A stretch of DNA of 64,000 nt from Maribellus comscasis (GCF_009762775.1 NZ_CP046401.1:5406001-5470000); one strand, 5' to 3'; shown: positions 16,767 through 26,425, counted from the stretch's first letter. Notes: generated by a model from the letters alone, not told the origin. Program-made: numbers and translations.

Positions 16767-18555
16767 GTATTGGTGGTTGACGGGTTCAAAGAAGACTTTG
16801 AACAAAATTGTGGCGTGGAGAATTGCAAATATTCCTGAACGTAGGTTTCTTTATCTTTTGAGTTTAATTATAGGTTTGCTAAGCGGAGTAGCGGCTTTGG
16901 TTTTAAAAAATCTTATTCATTTTGTTGAGGAAGAACTAACCGGGTGGTTTGCTGTTGAGGGATTTAGTTATCTCTACCTGATTTATCCTTTGATAGGAAT
17001 ATTTTTTACGGTGTTGTTTGTTCGTTTTTTTATAAAAGATGATTTAGGGCACGGAGTATCAAAAATACTTTATGCGATTTCAAAAAAAGCAAGCCGTTTG
17101 AAACCCCATAACACCTATTCTTCTATGGTAGCCAGTTCTCTGACTATCGGGTTTGGTGGTTCGGTTGGTTCTGAGGCGCCGATTGTGTTAACCGGCGCTT
17201 CCATTGGTTCAAACCTTGCACGTATTTTTAAACTGAATTATAAATATGTAACTCTAATGGTTGGGTGCGGAGCTGCAGGTGCTATTGCCGGAATCTTTAA
17301 TGCTCCAATCGCCGGAATCGTATTTACACTTGAAGTTTTGATGCTGGATATGACAATGGCTTATCTTATTCCTTTATTAATTTCTGCAGTTTCGGCTACT
17401 ACAATTTCTTTCTTCTTTATGGGAGAAGGTGTGCTGCTCAGGTTTACCCAGATTCAGCCTTTTCATATCAATTCAATTTGGTTTTTTATTATTCTCGGAA
17501 TTTTTACCGGCTTTCTTGGTTTGTTTTTTACCAGGGCAACGATGTCTCTCGAAAAAAAGTTTGCTTCCATAAAAAGTTGGATTTTTAGGTTACTTGTCGG
17601 CGGTTTTGTATTGGGAATATTGGTTCTGCTCTTTCCTCCGCTTTTTGGAGAAGGTTATTCAAGTATCCTGAAAATTTTTAACGGGAATGGAGTTGAACTT
17701 CTTGACAGTCCCATATTTTCCGGATGGAAAAATAACGATTATTTGATCATCCTTGTTTTGGCTGGAATACTTTTGTTTAAAGTTGTCGCCATGTCGGCTA
17801 CTACTGCTTCCGGTGGTATCGGTGGTATTTTTGCTCCAACACTTTTTATGGGAGCAGTGGCTGGTTTTTTTCTCGCGCGTATCATCAATTTAATTTATGA
17901 TGCCGGTCTTCCTGAGAATAGCTTTGCTCTTGCTGGAATGGCTGGAATGATGGCGGCCGTAATGCACGCCCCTTTAACCGGAGTTTTTCTTACTGCTGAG
18001 ATCACAGGGGGGTATGGATTTTTTATCCCATTGATTGTAACCTCAACAATTGCGTATGTAACCATAATGCGTTTTGAGCCTCATTCTGTTTATACCAAAC
18101 GCCTTGCTCAGCGAGGGGAATTAATAACGCATCATAAGGATAAAGCAGTTTTAAAGATGATGAAATTGCGCAAACTTATTGAAACCGATTTTGAAATACT
18201 ATCACCTGATGCAACTTTACGGGATTTGGTAAAGGCAATATCGCATTCACATCGGAATTTATATCCGGTTGTGGATTCAGAAGGGAAGATGCACGGAATG
18301 GTAAAGTTGGCCGATGTTAAGAATTTGATTTTTGAAACAGATTTATATGATTCGGTAAAAGTTAAAGATTTAATGTACATGCCTGAATTTTATATTTCTC
18401 CGACAGATAATATGGAGAAGGCTGCTGAAAAATTTGAAACTTCCGGGAGATACAATCTCGCTGTTATTGACGAAGGGAAGTATCTTGGATTTATTTCGAG
18501 GGCCGTTGTATTTTCAAAATACAGAAAAACGCTTCAGGATTTCTCACACGATTAA
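16750..18555 (+). CDS. CLC-family chloride channel/transporter with C-terminal CBS pair (second of two)
   Basis: A tandem paralogue of the preceding gene. I place the start at ATG 16750 (MYRIFKYWWLTG), giving 601 residues: this aligns with the paralogue N-terminus, whereas a longer open frame back to 16678 would add 24 residues read in another frame of the upstream CBS domain. The start overlaps the previous stop by 17 bases, so translation is probably coupled. The gating Glu is kept at about 142, but the motif is GSEAPIV instead of GxEGP, and the first loop reads GHGVSKILYA, lacking the Pro of GSGIP. GGIFAPTLFMG and two CBS motifs are present. The differing pore motifs suggest that the two products are not functionally identical. 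Confidence 0.92.
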   Translation: MYRIFKYWWLTGSKKTLNKIVAWRIANIPERRFLYLLSLIIGLLSGVAALVLKNLIHFVEEELTGWFAVEGFSYLYLIYPLIGIFFTVLFVRFFIKDDLGHGVSKILYAISKKASRLKPHNTYSSMVASSLTIGFGGSVGSEAPIVLTGASIGSNLARIFKLNYKYVTLMVGCGAAGAIAGIFNAPIAGIVFTLEVLMLDMTMAYLIPLLISAVSATTISFFFMGEGVLLRFTQIQPFHINSIWFFIILGIFTGFLGLFFTRATMSLEKKFASIKSWIFRLLVGGFVLGILVLLFPPLFGEGYSSILKIFNGNGVELLDSPIFSGWKNNDYLIILVLAGILLFKVVAMSATTASGGIGGIFAPTLFMGAVAGFFLARIINLIYDAGLPENSFALAGMAGMMAAVMHAPLTGVFLTAEITGGYGFFIPLIVTSTIAYVTIMRFEPHSVYTKRLAQRGELITHHKDKAVLKMMKLRKLIETDFEILSPDATLRDLVKAISHSHRNLYPVVDSEGKMHGMVKLADVKNLIFETDLYDSVKVKDLMYMPEFYISPTDNMEKAAEKFETSGRYNLAVIDEGKYLGFISRAVVFSKYRKTLQDFSHD

Positions 18556-18571
18556 TTTAAAAAATAGAAAA

Positions 18572-19567
18572 ATGGTTACCCGACGTTCATTTATTACAAA
18601 AAGCTCGCTGGCTTTTGCCGGTTTAACACTTACAAAGTATAGCTCTGCAAAGTATAACTTTCAGAAAGAAAATAAATTACCTGTTGTTGTATCGACATGG
18701 AATCACGGTCTGCCGGCAAACGAAGCTGCCTGGGAGACATTAGGGAACGGAGGTTATTCTCTTGACTCGGTTGAAGCGGGAGTTCGTGTGCCGGAGGGAG
18801 ATCCTCTGGTGATTACTGTGGGATATGGCGGGATACCTGATGCCAAAGGAAAAGTTACATTAGACGCCTGTATAATGGACGAAAAAGGACGGGCAGGAAG
18901 TGTGACGTATTTGCAACATATCAAACACCCTGTTTCTGTAGCGCGACTGGTGATGGAAAAAACTCCGCATGTGATGTTGAGCGGAAAAGGAGCATTGGAA
19001 TTTGCTTTGGAAAATGGTTTTGAAAAAGAGAAGTTGCTCACTCCCGGGAGAAAAAAAGAATGGAAAAAATGGAAAAAGGAAAAGCGTGGGTTCAGTTCTA
19101 AAATCAATATTGAAAATCAGCTGGAAGAAAATCATGATACCATTGGTATGCTGGCTATCGATGATAAAGGAAGATTATCGGGAGCCTGCACCACCAGCGG
19201 AATGGGCTACAAATTACCGGGCAGGGTGGGAGATTCACCTATTATTGGTGCCGGTCTTTTTGTTGATGGAGAGATAGGGGGTGCAGTAGCGACTGGAACA
19301 GGAGAATTGGTGATGAAAACATTGGGGACATTTTTGGTCGTTGAAATGATGCGTAGCGGAAAATCACCGGCACGGGCCTGCGAGGAAGCGGTAAAACGAA
19401 TTGCACGAAAAATTCCGGATTACCAAAATCACCAGGTAGGTTTTCTGGCGTTGAATGTAAAAGGGGAGTACGGCGCTTATTGTATCCAACCCGGATTTAA
19501 TTATGCGGTTAAAACAGCATCTTTTTCAGACTTGGTAGATGCGGAGGCCTGGTTGAAAAAGTTATAA
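18572..19567 (+). CDS. N4-(beta-N-acetylglucosaminyl)-L-asparaginase (glycosylasparaginase)
   Basis: An Ntn-hydrolase that cleaves the GlcNAc-Asn bond left after N-glycoprotein breakdown. ATG at 18572 gives 331 residues opening with a Tat/Sec-like leader (TRRSFITKSSLAFAGLTL); the open frame to 18434 would overlap the channel gene and is not credible. The substrate-site Trp is in STWNHG, near 43. The autocatalytic nucleophile is Thr190 in NHDTIGMLAID, where the chain should self-cleave into alpha and beta subunits. SGACTTSGMGYKLPGRVGDS and GAGLFVD are typical of the family. It lies 16 bases after the chloride channel, so it may share the transcript. A periplasmic location fits host or algal glycoprotein scavenging. 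Confidence 0.94.
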   Translation: MVTRRSFITKSSLAFAGLTLTKYSSAKYNFQKENKLPVVVSTWNHGLPANEAAWETLGNGGYSLDSVEAGVRVPEGDPLVITVGYGGIPDAKGKVTLDACIMDEKGRAGSVTYLQHIKHPVSVARLVMEKTPHVMLSGKGALEFALENGFEKEKLLTPGRKKEWKKWKKEKRGFSSKINIENQLEENHDTIGMLAIDDKGRLSGACTTSGMGYKLPGRVGDSPIIGAGLFVDGEIGGAVATGTGELVMKTLGTFLVVEMMRSGKSPARACEEAVKRIARKIPDYQNHQVGFLALNVKGEYGAYCIQPGFNYAVKTASFSDLVDAEAWLKKL

Positions 19568-19604
19568 AAAAGGAGCAGTTTGCATTTCTTGCAAAAACTG
19601 CCCC
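19566..19604 (-). terminator. rho-independent terminator of the LRR gene
   Basis: On the minus strand GGGGCAGTTTTTGCA pairs with TGCAAACTGCTCC across a short loop, and six U residues follow. It lies just after the LRR gene stop at 19613 and overlaps the end of the convergent asparaginase gene. The same stem may slow plus-strand transcription, but no U-run exists there. Confidence 0.75.
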
Positions 19605-19612
19605 GTTGAAAT

Positions 19613-22600
19613 CTATTTAATGATTACTTTTTTATTGATTATTTCCCTGTTTTCATCCTCTATTCTAAAAAGATAAATACCGGGTACAAACGCCTGAATT
19701 TCTATCCAGTCAGATTGAAAATCCTCTTTTTCGAGAATTAGAACCCCGGCTAAATTAAATGCCTGAATATTTACGGTTTTATTTCCTGTTTCAACAAAAA
19801 TACGTTGCTTGCCCGGATTGGGGTAAATCCGGATATCCTCAATGACAGGTTTTTCTATTCCATCGGGAATTAGCACGGAAAGTTTTAAGGTATCAGAAAA
19901 CAATGTTAATTCAGGGAAAACCGAATTTGTAACCTGGCAGGTATATTTGCCACTGTCAGCCAAAGCTGCGTTTTCGATTAAAAAGGTCAATTGGTTTGCA
20001 CCTGTAATTTCTGTTCCATCCTTATACCATACAAGGTCGTCCGATTCTCCGCGAGTATAGTTGCTTATTGTAAATTCAATATTTTGATTTATAAAAACAG
20101 CAGTATCGATTGAGTTGCCAATTTTTGCCTGTGGAGCGTAAATGAACTCGTTAATCGAATTTAGTTCATTAACGCTTGGCTCCAAATCAGCAAAGACAAA
20201 TTTGTTGTTTGCAATGTTCAGGTATTCCAACGTCGATTCTTCTGAAATAATTGAAGTTTTTAGTGCACTTTTTTCAAATAACGATGTAAATATTCCGTTG
20301 AAATCGTTATTTGACAAATTCAGCCATTTTAGTGAATCGAAATGTGCAAAATAGGCTGAAATATCTCCTTCCAGATTTAAGCCGGAAAGATCAAGAGCTG
20401 TTACATGTCCATTTTCAACTGTTATTCTTTCCCACTCGCCAACAGAATAATTTATTGTATCTGACCAGTTTGTATTTTCTGACCAGTTGTTTCCGCCAAA
20501 ATTATCGAAGATTTCTATAAGAGCTTCATACTCTGAAAACGGAACTCCGGCTCCTTTTATTTTTTCAGTAACCTGAACGGTTGTTGTTCTGCTGTAAAGC
20601 GTTAATTCAGTAGCAACAGTATTGTTTATTTTGCAGTAATACCTTCCGGCATCTGAAAGTTGCAATTCTGTTAAATCAAGTGTTGCCAAAGTTGCACCTG
20701 GTATGCTATTGCCGTTTTTAAACCATTGATATTGGTCAGACGGACCGGCAAAATAATTCCCGATAAATAAGATAAGATTTTCGCCCGGTGACGCTTGTTG
20801 CAATGTTGAAACGCCGATAGAATCCTGTGGGGCATAAATAAATTCATTAAAACTGTTGTAGTTTTCCCAAGAGAAAATAGCCTCGATATCGTTAAACTGG
20901 AGCTGGTTTCCTTCAAGATGTAAAGTGTCCATTAATAACAATGAAGATAACTCATCAGGTATTTGCCTATTATCGTCTGAAAGGGTTAAGCTTTTCAGAA
21001 CAGACGATTTTAACATGGTATCAATAAATCCAATAAGGTTATTATCAACGTTAATTTTAACTACATTTTCCAGGTTTTTCAGCTCTTCGGGGATGGGCCC
21101 GGTTATTTGGTTGCCATCTATAAGAAACCATCCAAGATTTGTGAGATTTCCAATGCTTACAGGGATAGTTCCAACTAAATTGTTATTTGATAATCCCAGA
21201 TATTCCAGGCTTGTTAATTCTCCTATCGAAAAAGGTATCTCCCCGGTTAGATTATTTTCCTGAAGTGCCAAATGATTTAGCTTAGTAAGGTTTCCAATTT
21301 CGTTGGGGATAGTTCCTTCAAGATTGTTGGCCTCAAGACCTAATCTTTCCAAGTTTATTAGATTTCCAATTGTTTGAGGTAATGTTCCGGAAATTTTACA
21401 CTCACTTAAGTAGAGGGTTCTCAAGTTTGTTAGCTCAAATAATCCTAACGGAAGTTCTCCACTCAGGTTGTCTGATATAATTACAAACGATTCCAGTTTT
21501 GTAAGGTCTTTAATGCTGTTTGGAATGCTTCCGTTAATATTATAATTTTCGTATGGGCCAAAATAAATTTCAGTAACATGTCCGCTATCTACTGTAATTC
21601 CATACCAATCAGCAACCGAATGATTGATAGTATCAAGCCAGTTGGTGTTGTTTGTCCAATTGTCCCCATTTGTTGAGTTGTAAAAGTCGAGGAGTGCATT
21701 GTATTCAGAAAGCGGAACTCCGGCATCTTTTATTTCTTCAGCAAGTTGAACGGTTATAGCCCTGCTGTAAAGTGTTAATTCTGTAGCAATCGGATTGCTT
21801 ATTTTACAATAGTACCTTCCTGCATCCGAGAGTTGCAATTCTGTTAAATCAAGTGTTGCCAAAGTTGCACCTGGTATGCTATTGCCGTTTTTAAACCATT
21901 GATATTGGTCAGACGGACCGGCAAAATAATTCTCGATAAATAAGATAAGATTTTCGCCCGGTGACGCTTGTTGCAATGTTGAAACGCCGATAGAATCCTG
22001 TGGGGCATAAATAAATTCATTAAAACTGTTGTAGTTTTCCCATGAGAAAATAGCTTCGATATCATTAAACTGGAGCTGGTTTCCTCCAAGGTAAAGTGTG
22101 TCCATTTGGAGTAAGCTCGCTAGTTCATCCGGAATTTGACGATTATTATCAATGACAGCACTTTTGTTCAAATCGATTTCTCCAAGTAAATTATAGTCAA
22201 TATCAAATCTGTAAATGTTTTCCAGATTCTTGAGTTCAACGGGCAAAGGACCTACAAGTTGGTTGTGGCTTAGATCTAATGCATGTATATTGTTCAGGTT
22301 CCCAAGTGAGGCAGGGATCGTGCCGGTTAAGAGGTTGTGTTCCAGATTGAGATGTCTTAGATGGATTAAATTTCCTAACTCTTCAGGAATAACCCCTGAA
22401 AGCAAATTTCTGTCCATAAGTATTATTTCAAGACTGGTTGCTTTGCCGAGTTCAGAAGGAATATTGCCATCAAGCTTGTTACGACTAAGTTCCAGTGATT
22501 TTAGCTTTTTCAATTGGCCGATACTGGCTGGTATTTCTCCGCTTAGGTTATTATTGCCAAGATGGAGTCTTTCGAGGTTGGTTAATTCTCCAATCCAGGA

Positions 22601-25528
22601 AGGGAGGGGGCCCGTAATATTATTGTCAAAAACATAAAATTCTTCCAGGAAAATTAAATCTGTAAGTTCCTCAGGCAAAGCGCCGGCAACATTTGTAGAG
22701 TCCATTCCCAACATTCGCACATGACCATCTTCAACCCGCACTCCAGCCCATTCTCCAACAGTACAGGTTACCGTGTCCAACCAGTTCTCGTTCCATTTCC
22801 AATTTTCTCCGTTGTTTGCCGAATAAAATTTTTCCAATGCTTTGTACTCCGAAAGTGGAATTCCTGCGCCAGCAGGGAAAAGAGGATTTAAAATTTTATA
22901 TTTACTGTACAACGTAAGGTCTGGCACTTCAGGATTAGTTATTTCAACACGATAGGCACCCGAATCAGTAAATGTTACGGATTCGAAGTTTAAAACAGAA
23001 TTCGTTTCGCCTTCCATTATTTCACCATATTTATACCATTGAAACTGGTCGTTTTCTGAAATGAAGTTTTCTGATATGCTGAATTGAAAGGGTTCTGATA
23101 TAAATACAGCAGTATCCTCGAAGTAATCAACTTCCTTTTGGTTCTGGTAATAAAAATTATCTGAAAAATTTTCATAATTCGAAATGGAAAAGGCAGGTAA
23201 AATGTCATTAAAAATTAATTGATTATCATTAAGCAATAATGTATCTAACTTGGCTAAAGAATCGATTGCCTCAAAATTAAAGCCGGTTAAATAATTATTG
23301 ACTAACTCGATATCACGTAACTCCGGTAGTTGAGCCACATTTTCGAAGGCACTGTTTTGTAAATTGTTTTCGTTGAGAGTAATCCTGGTTACATGTCCGT
23401 TTTCAATAGTGATACCGTACCAATCAGCAACAGAATGATTGGTTGTATCAAGCCAGTTGGTATTATTCGTCCAATTGTTTCCGTTTGTAGAATTGTACAA
23501 ATCAGCAAGGCTAAAGTACTCCGAAAGTGGAATTCCTGCGCCAGCAAGGAAAAGGGGATTTAATATTTTATCTTTACTGTACAACGTAAGGTCTGGTACT
23601 TCGGGATTAGTTATTTCAACACGATAGACACTCGAATCAGCTAATGTTACGGATTCGAAGTTTAAAACAGAATTCGTTTCACCTTCCATTATTTCACCGT
23701 TTTTATACCATTGAAACTGGTCGTTTTCTGAAATGAAGTTTTCCGATATGCTGAATTGAAAGGGTTCTGATATAAATACAACAGTATCCTCAAAGTAATC
23801 AACTTCCTTTTGGTCCTGGTAATAAAAATTATCTGAAAAATTTTCATAATTCGAAATGGAAAAGGCAGGTAAAATGTCATTAAAAATTAATTGATTATCA
23901 TTAAGCAATAATGTCTCTAACTTGGCTAAAGAATCGATTGCTTCAAAATTAAAGCCGGTTAAATAATTATTGACTAACTCGATATCACGTAACTCCGGTA
24001 GTTGAGCCACATTTTCGAAGGCACTGTTTTGTAAATTGTTTTCGTTGAGAGTAATCCTGGTTACATGTCCGTTTTCAATAGTGATACCGTACCAATCAGC
24101 AACAGAATGATTGGTTGTATCAAGCCAGTTGGTATTATTCGTCCAATTGTCTCCGTTTGTAGAATTGTACAAATCAGCAAGGCTAAAGTATTCCGAAAGT
24201 GGCACTCCCGTACCTGAATAACCACAGTCTTCTGAATAGCTTGCCTGTTCATCTTTTTCCCAGTTGGCATAATTTTCCGAAGCAGTAGGGTCATCCACCT
24301 GAATGCAAAATAAGTCAGGATTCATTTCTAAATAGATACTCATATTGCTATTATTCCCATTTCTGAGATTTATGCCGGTAAGTTTGTTGTAACTTGCATC
24401 GAGTATTGTCAAAAATGTATTCGAGCCAAGATCTAATCCAGAAATCGTATTATAAAAGCAATAGAGATAACGTAAGTTAGAATTTGAACTTACATCTAAT
24501 TCCGAGATCTGGTTGCTATAACAATCCAATCTTTCAAGTTGAGCATTGGAACTTAAATTTAGTTCGGTGATTTTGTTGTTACTACATTGTAAGTAATTCA
24601 AATTGAGATTAGAACTCAAGTCTAATTTAGAAATTGAATTATTCTTGCAATCCAGAAATATCAATGATTCAAAGTCTTCAATACCGGTTAGATCAGTTAT
24701 TAGCATATCAGAAACATCCAAAGACTTTAAGTTTTTTATTGCTGGGGTTGGTACTGAGTCGTTAAATATACCATTGTCATATCCTAAATGATACAATGCT
24801 CTTTCAAATCTTATATCAGGAACATATGTCATATGTGTAGTGCATGAGGAACAATCTTCAGAGTAAATAGTATATTTTTCTTTAAACCAATAGGTCAGAT
24901 TGTTTGCAACTTCTACGTTGTCGACCTGTATGCAGAACAAATAAGGATTATTTTCTGCGTATAATAACATATTACTGTTGTTCCCATTTTGCACATTTAA
25001 ACTCGTAAGGCTGCTATTGTTTCCAACTTCAACATTTGTTAACATTGGATTTGAGCTTAAATCTAAACTTGATATTTGGTTGCTGTTGCATTGAACTATT
25101 GTTAACTTAGGATTTAAACTTAAATTTAAGAATGAAATTTGGTTATTGCTGCAACTTATTACTGAGAGATTTGAGTTTGAGCTTATATCAATATTTGTTA
25201 GTTGGTTGTTAAAACAGATTAATCTCTCCAATGCCAAATTGCTTTTAACGTCAAGCGAGCTTAACTGATTATCTCCACAAAACAAATCTTTTAATATAGA
25301 AAAATCCTCTATCCCGGTAAGGTCGCCAATATTCTTCCCACTTACATCAAGAATTGTCAAAGTATCAATATTCACTGTAGGCACTGAATCATTCAACTCC
25401 CCGGAATCATATCCCAGGTCGATGAGAGCTTGTTCAAAGTTATCGTCGGGAACATAGGTGTTTTGTGCGTTAAGGTTGGCAAATGTAAAAAACAGAAGAA
25501 ATGCGAAAAGGAGGTTTACTCGTTTCAT
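19613..25528 (-). CDS. secreted multidomain leucine-rich-repeat/Ig-like protein with T9SS sorting domain
   Basis: A 1971-residue surface or secreted protein. A signal peptide covers residues 1-21. Two internalin-like LRR blocks (about 25-230 and 235-440) have 21-residue-type repeats such as LDLSSNLNLNYLQCSNNKI. Two almost identical 224-residue modules follow (about 446-893), each with an NGDNWTNNTNWLD cap, LRRs and an Ig-like domain. Plant-type LRRs (LGNNNLSGEIPASIGQL pattern) lie at about 945-1130 and 1290-1450, with further Ig-like domains near 1150-1225, 1540-1615 and 1780-1855. Residues about 1890-1971 are a type A C-terminal sorting domain (RIYPNPGKQRIFVETG), so export is by type IX secretion. 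It most likely binds glycans, proteins or cells; no catalytic domain is seen. Confidence 0.93.
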   Translation of the reverse strand: MKRVNLLFAFLLFFTFANLNAQNTYVPDDNFEQALIDLGYDSGELNDSVPTVNIDTLTILDVSGKNIGDLTGIEDFSILKDLFCGDNQLSSLDVKSNLALERLICFNNQLTNIDISSNSNLSVISCSNNQISFLNLSLNPKLTIVQCNSNQISSLDLSSNPMLTNVEVGNNSSLTSLNVQNGNNSNMLLYAENNPYLFCIQVDNVEVANNLTYWFKEKYTIYSEDCSSCTTHMTYVPDIRFERALYHLGYDNGIFNDSVPTPAIKNLKSLDVSDMLITDLTGIEDFESLIFLDCKNNSISKLDLSSNLNLNYLQCSNNKITELNLSSNAQLERLDCYSNQISELDVSSNSNLRYLYCFYNTISGLDLGSNTFLTILDASYNKLTGINLRNGNNSNMSIYLEMNPDLFCIQVDDPTASENYANWEKDEQASYSEDCGYSGTGVPLSEYFSLADLYNSTNGDNWTNNTNWLDTTNHSVADWYGITIENGHVTRITLNENNLQNSAFENVAQLPELRDIELVNNYLTGFNFEAIDSLAKLETLLLNDNQLIFNDILPAFSISNYENFSDNFYYQDQKEVDYFEDTVVFISEPFQFSISENFISENDQFQWYKNGEIMEGETNSVLNFESVTLADSSVYRVEITNPEVPDLTLYSKDKILNPLFLAGAGIPLSEYFSLADLYNSTNGNNWTNNTNWLDTTNHSVADWYGITIENGHVTRITLNENNLQNSAFENVAQLPELRDIELVNNYLTGFNFEAIDSLAKLDTLLLNDNQLIFNDILPAFSISNYENFSDNFYYQNQKEVDYFEDTAVFISEPFQFSISENFISENDQFQWYKYGEIMEGETNSVLNFESVTFTDSGAYRVEITNPEVPDLTLYSKYKILNPLFPAGAGIPLSEYKALEKFYSANNGENWKWNENWLDTVTCTVGEWAGVRVEDGHVRMLGMDSTNVAGALPEELTDLIFLEEFYVFDNNITGPLPSWIGELTNLERLHLGNNNLSGEIPASIGQLKKLKSLELSRNKLDGNIPSELGKATSLEIILMDRNLLSGVIPEELGNLIHLRHLNLEHNLLTGTIPASLGNLNNIHALDLSHNQLVGPLPVELKNLENIYRFDIDYNLLGEIDLNKSAVIDNNRQIPDELASLLQMDTLYLGGNQLQFNDIEAIFSWENYNSFNEFIYAPQDSIGVSTLQQASPGENLILFIENYFAGPSDQYQWFKNGNSIPGATLATLDLTELQLSDAGRYYCKISNPIATELTLYSRAITVQLAEEIKDAGVPLSEYNALLDFYNSTNGDNWTNNTNWLDTINHSVADWYGITVDSGHVTEIYFGPYENYNINGSIPNSIKDLTKLESFVIISDNLSGELPLGLFELTNLRTLYLSECKISGTLPQTIGNLINLERLGLEANNLEGTIPNEIGNLTKLNHLALQENNLTGEIPFSIGELTSLEYLGLSNNNLVGTIPVSIGNLTNLGWFLIDGNQITGPIPEELKNLENVVKINVDNNLIGFIDTMLKSSVLKSLTLSDDNRQIPDELSSLLLMDTLHLEGNQLQFNDIEAIFSWENYNSFNEFIYAPQDSIGVSTLQQASPGENLILFIGNYFAGPSDQYQWFKNGNSIPGATLATLDLTELQLSDAGRYYCKINNTVATELTLYSRTTTVQVTEKIKGAGVPFSEYEALIEIFDNFGGNNWSENTNWSDTINYSVGEWERITVENGHVTALDLSGLNLEGDISAYFAHFDSLKWLNLSNNDFNGIFTSLFEKSALKTSIISEESTLEYLNIANNKFVFADLEPSVNELNSINEFIYAPQAKIGNSIDTAVFINQNIEFTISNYTRGESDDLVWYKDGTEITGANQLTFLIENAALADSGKYTCQVTNSVFPELTLFSDTLKLSVLIPDGIEKPVIEDIRIYPNPGKQRIFVETGNKTVNIQAFNLAGVLILEKEDFQSDWIEIQAFVPGIYLFRIEDENREIINKKVIIK
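20658..20912 (-). repeat. Ig-like domain repeat, copy 2 (pairs with 21831-22085)
   Basis: A 255-base segment inside the LRR gene that is nearly identical to 21831-22085, a distance of 1173 bases (391 codons, in frame). It encodes the Ig-like segment with QWFKNGNSIPGATLATLDL. Flanking sequence is clearly more diverged, which suggests recent copying or gene conversion of this domain alone. Confidence 0.85.
21831..22085 (-). repeat. Ig-like domain repeat, copy 1 (pairs with 20658-20912)
   Basis: Partner of the 20658-20912 repeat in the same gene. Only a few base differences are visible over 255 bases. Confidence 0.85.
22849..23520 (-). repeat. 672-base tandem repeat unit in the LRR gene, downstream copy
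   Basis: One of two adjacent units with a period of exactly 672 bases (224 codons). The boundary word CCGAAAGTGG recurs at 22849, 23521 and 24193. The unit encodes an LRR-cap, short LRR and Ig-like module. About 11 amino acid differences from its neighbour over 224 residues are seen by eye. Confidence 0.9.
23521..24192 (-). repeat. 672-base tandem repeat unit in the LRR gene, upstream copy
   Basis: Direct tandem partner of 22849-23520, in frame, about 95 percent identical at the protein level by eye. A young duplication that could expand or contract by recombination. Confidence 0.9.
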
Positions 25529-25610
25529 TGAATTTGGTTTTTATTGATTTTTAACAAAATAAAAATAATAAAATAATGAAACGTGCATATCGTTTTATGT
25601 TTTTTAAAAT

Positions 25611-25638
25611 AAAAAAAAGCCACTCAAATGAGTAGCTT
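25611..25638 (-). terminator. rho-independent terminator of the RRM protein gene
   Basis: On the minus strand AGCTACTCA pairs with TGAGTGGCT (one G-U) and is followed by eight U residues. It lies 13 bases after the stop codon at 25651. Confidence 0.85.
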
Positions 25639-25650
25639 CCTTTTTCTTTT

Positions 25651-26079
25651 CTAATACCTGTCGTTTTCTCTGTCGGAATAACCACCGCCGCCACCGCGGC
25701 CCCGGTTATCGAATCTTCGGCCACCGCCGCCGCCACCGCGGCGATCATCGCGGCGTTGGAAGCCACCGCCGCCACCTCTGTTTTGGAAACCACCTCTATG
25801 CTGGCCTCCAAAACCACGACCGCCAGAGCGGTTTTCAGTGCGTGGATTGGCTTGTTTAACAACAATCTGATTCCCATCCTGTTCACTTTCGTTGAGGGCG
25901 TTGATTGCTTCATTCGCTTCGTCGTCATTTGGCATTTCAACAAAGCCAAAACCTTTTGAGTTTCCGGTTTCTCTGTCAAAAATAACTTTGGCAGATGCTA
26001 CTTCTCCAAACTGTGAGAAGAGTTCTTGTAAGTCGTCACCTGTTGTAGATGAACTTAACTTTGCAACAAATAAATTCAT
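25651..26079 (-). CDS. RRM-domain RNA-binding protein with glycine/arginine-rich tail
   Basis: A 142-residue cytoplasmic RNA-binding protein. A single RNA recognition motif spans residues 1-80, with RNP2 as NLFVAKL and RNP1 as KGFGFVEM. The tail from about 85 is rich in Gly and Arg (RGFGGQHRGG, then GGGGGGRR), as in cold-induced RNA-binding proteins of cyanobacteria and Bacteroidota. It probably acts as an RNA chaperone. A 346-base upstream gap may hold a long leader, which would fit post-transcriptional control. An overlapping reading of similar length in another frame (25551-25979) is a shadow caused by the GC-rich repeats. Confidence 0.95.
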   Translation of the reverse strand: MNLFVAKLSSSTTGDDLQELFSQFGEVASAKVIFDRETGNSKGFGFVEMPNDDEANEAINALNESEQDGNQIVVKQANPRTENRSGGRGFGGQHRGGFQNRGGGGGFQRRDDRRGGGGGGRRFDNRGRGGGGGYSDRENDRY

Positions 26080-26425
26080 AAAAAATTGAACAAATAATAA
26101 TAAAATAAATAATTAAATACTGAGAAGTTGTTTTCTCTACCAGATTAGACAATTACTGAACATTTTAGTTCTCAATGATTTTTATACATTGCAGTAAAAA
26201 TTAAAAACAGTCAATTACTTTACCCAAATAGTAAAAACAATATTTTCTTCCATATACAAAATAACGCACATTTTAGCAGATAATCTAATTTATTTTGTAT
26301 GATTTTAAATAATTACATTAAAAAACCTTCCCGAAGGAAGGCTCTGTAAGGTGAGATCAATTATTTTTTATTAATAAATCTGATTCAAATTTATAAAATT
26401 TAGTTTCAAAAAGAGAATTAATTTT
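26080..26425. other. intergenic leader region between RRM gene and kinase-like gene
   Basis: This 346-base AT-rich gap carries the terminator of the upstream kinase-like gene (26320-26341) and, further on, the promoter and leader of the RRM gene. No consensus promoter was recognised and no gene is present. Confidence 0.5.
26320..26341 (-). terminator. rho-independent terminator with TTCG tetraloop
   Basis: On the minus strand CCTTCC-TTCG-GGAAGG is followed by six U residues. It lies 85 bases after the stop of the cytidylate-kinase-like gene at 26426. Confidence 0.85.

Noticed and set aside
22215..22637. 140-codon plus-strand frame with LRR-like composition
   Set aside because: It is the antisense of the LRR repeats in the long minus-strand gene; the periodic look comes from those repeats.
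19613..25528. Regularly spaced repeats considered as a CRISPR array or satellite
   Set aside because: The periodicity follows codons of leucine-rich repeats and whole protein modules; there are no short identical repeats with unique spacers.
25551..25979. 142-codon minus-strand frame rich in Ala/Val overlapping the RRM gene
   Set aside because: It is read in another frame through the Gly/Arg codon repeats of the RRM protein. The RRM frame has clear RNP motifs and its own terminator.
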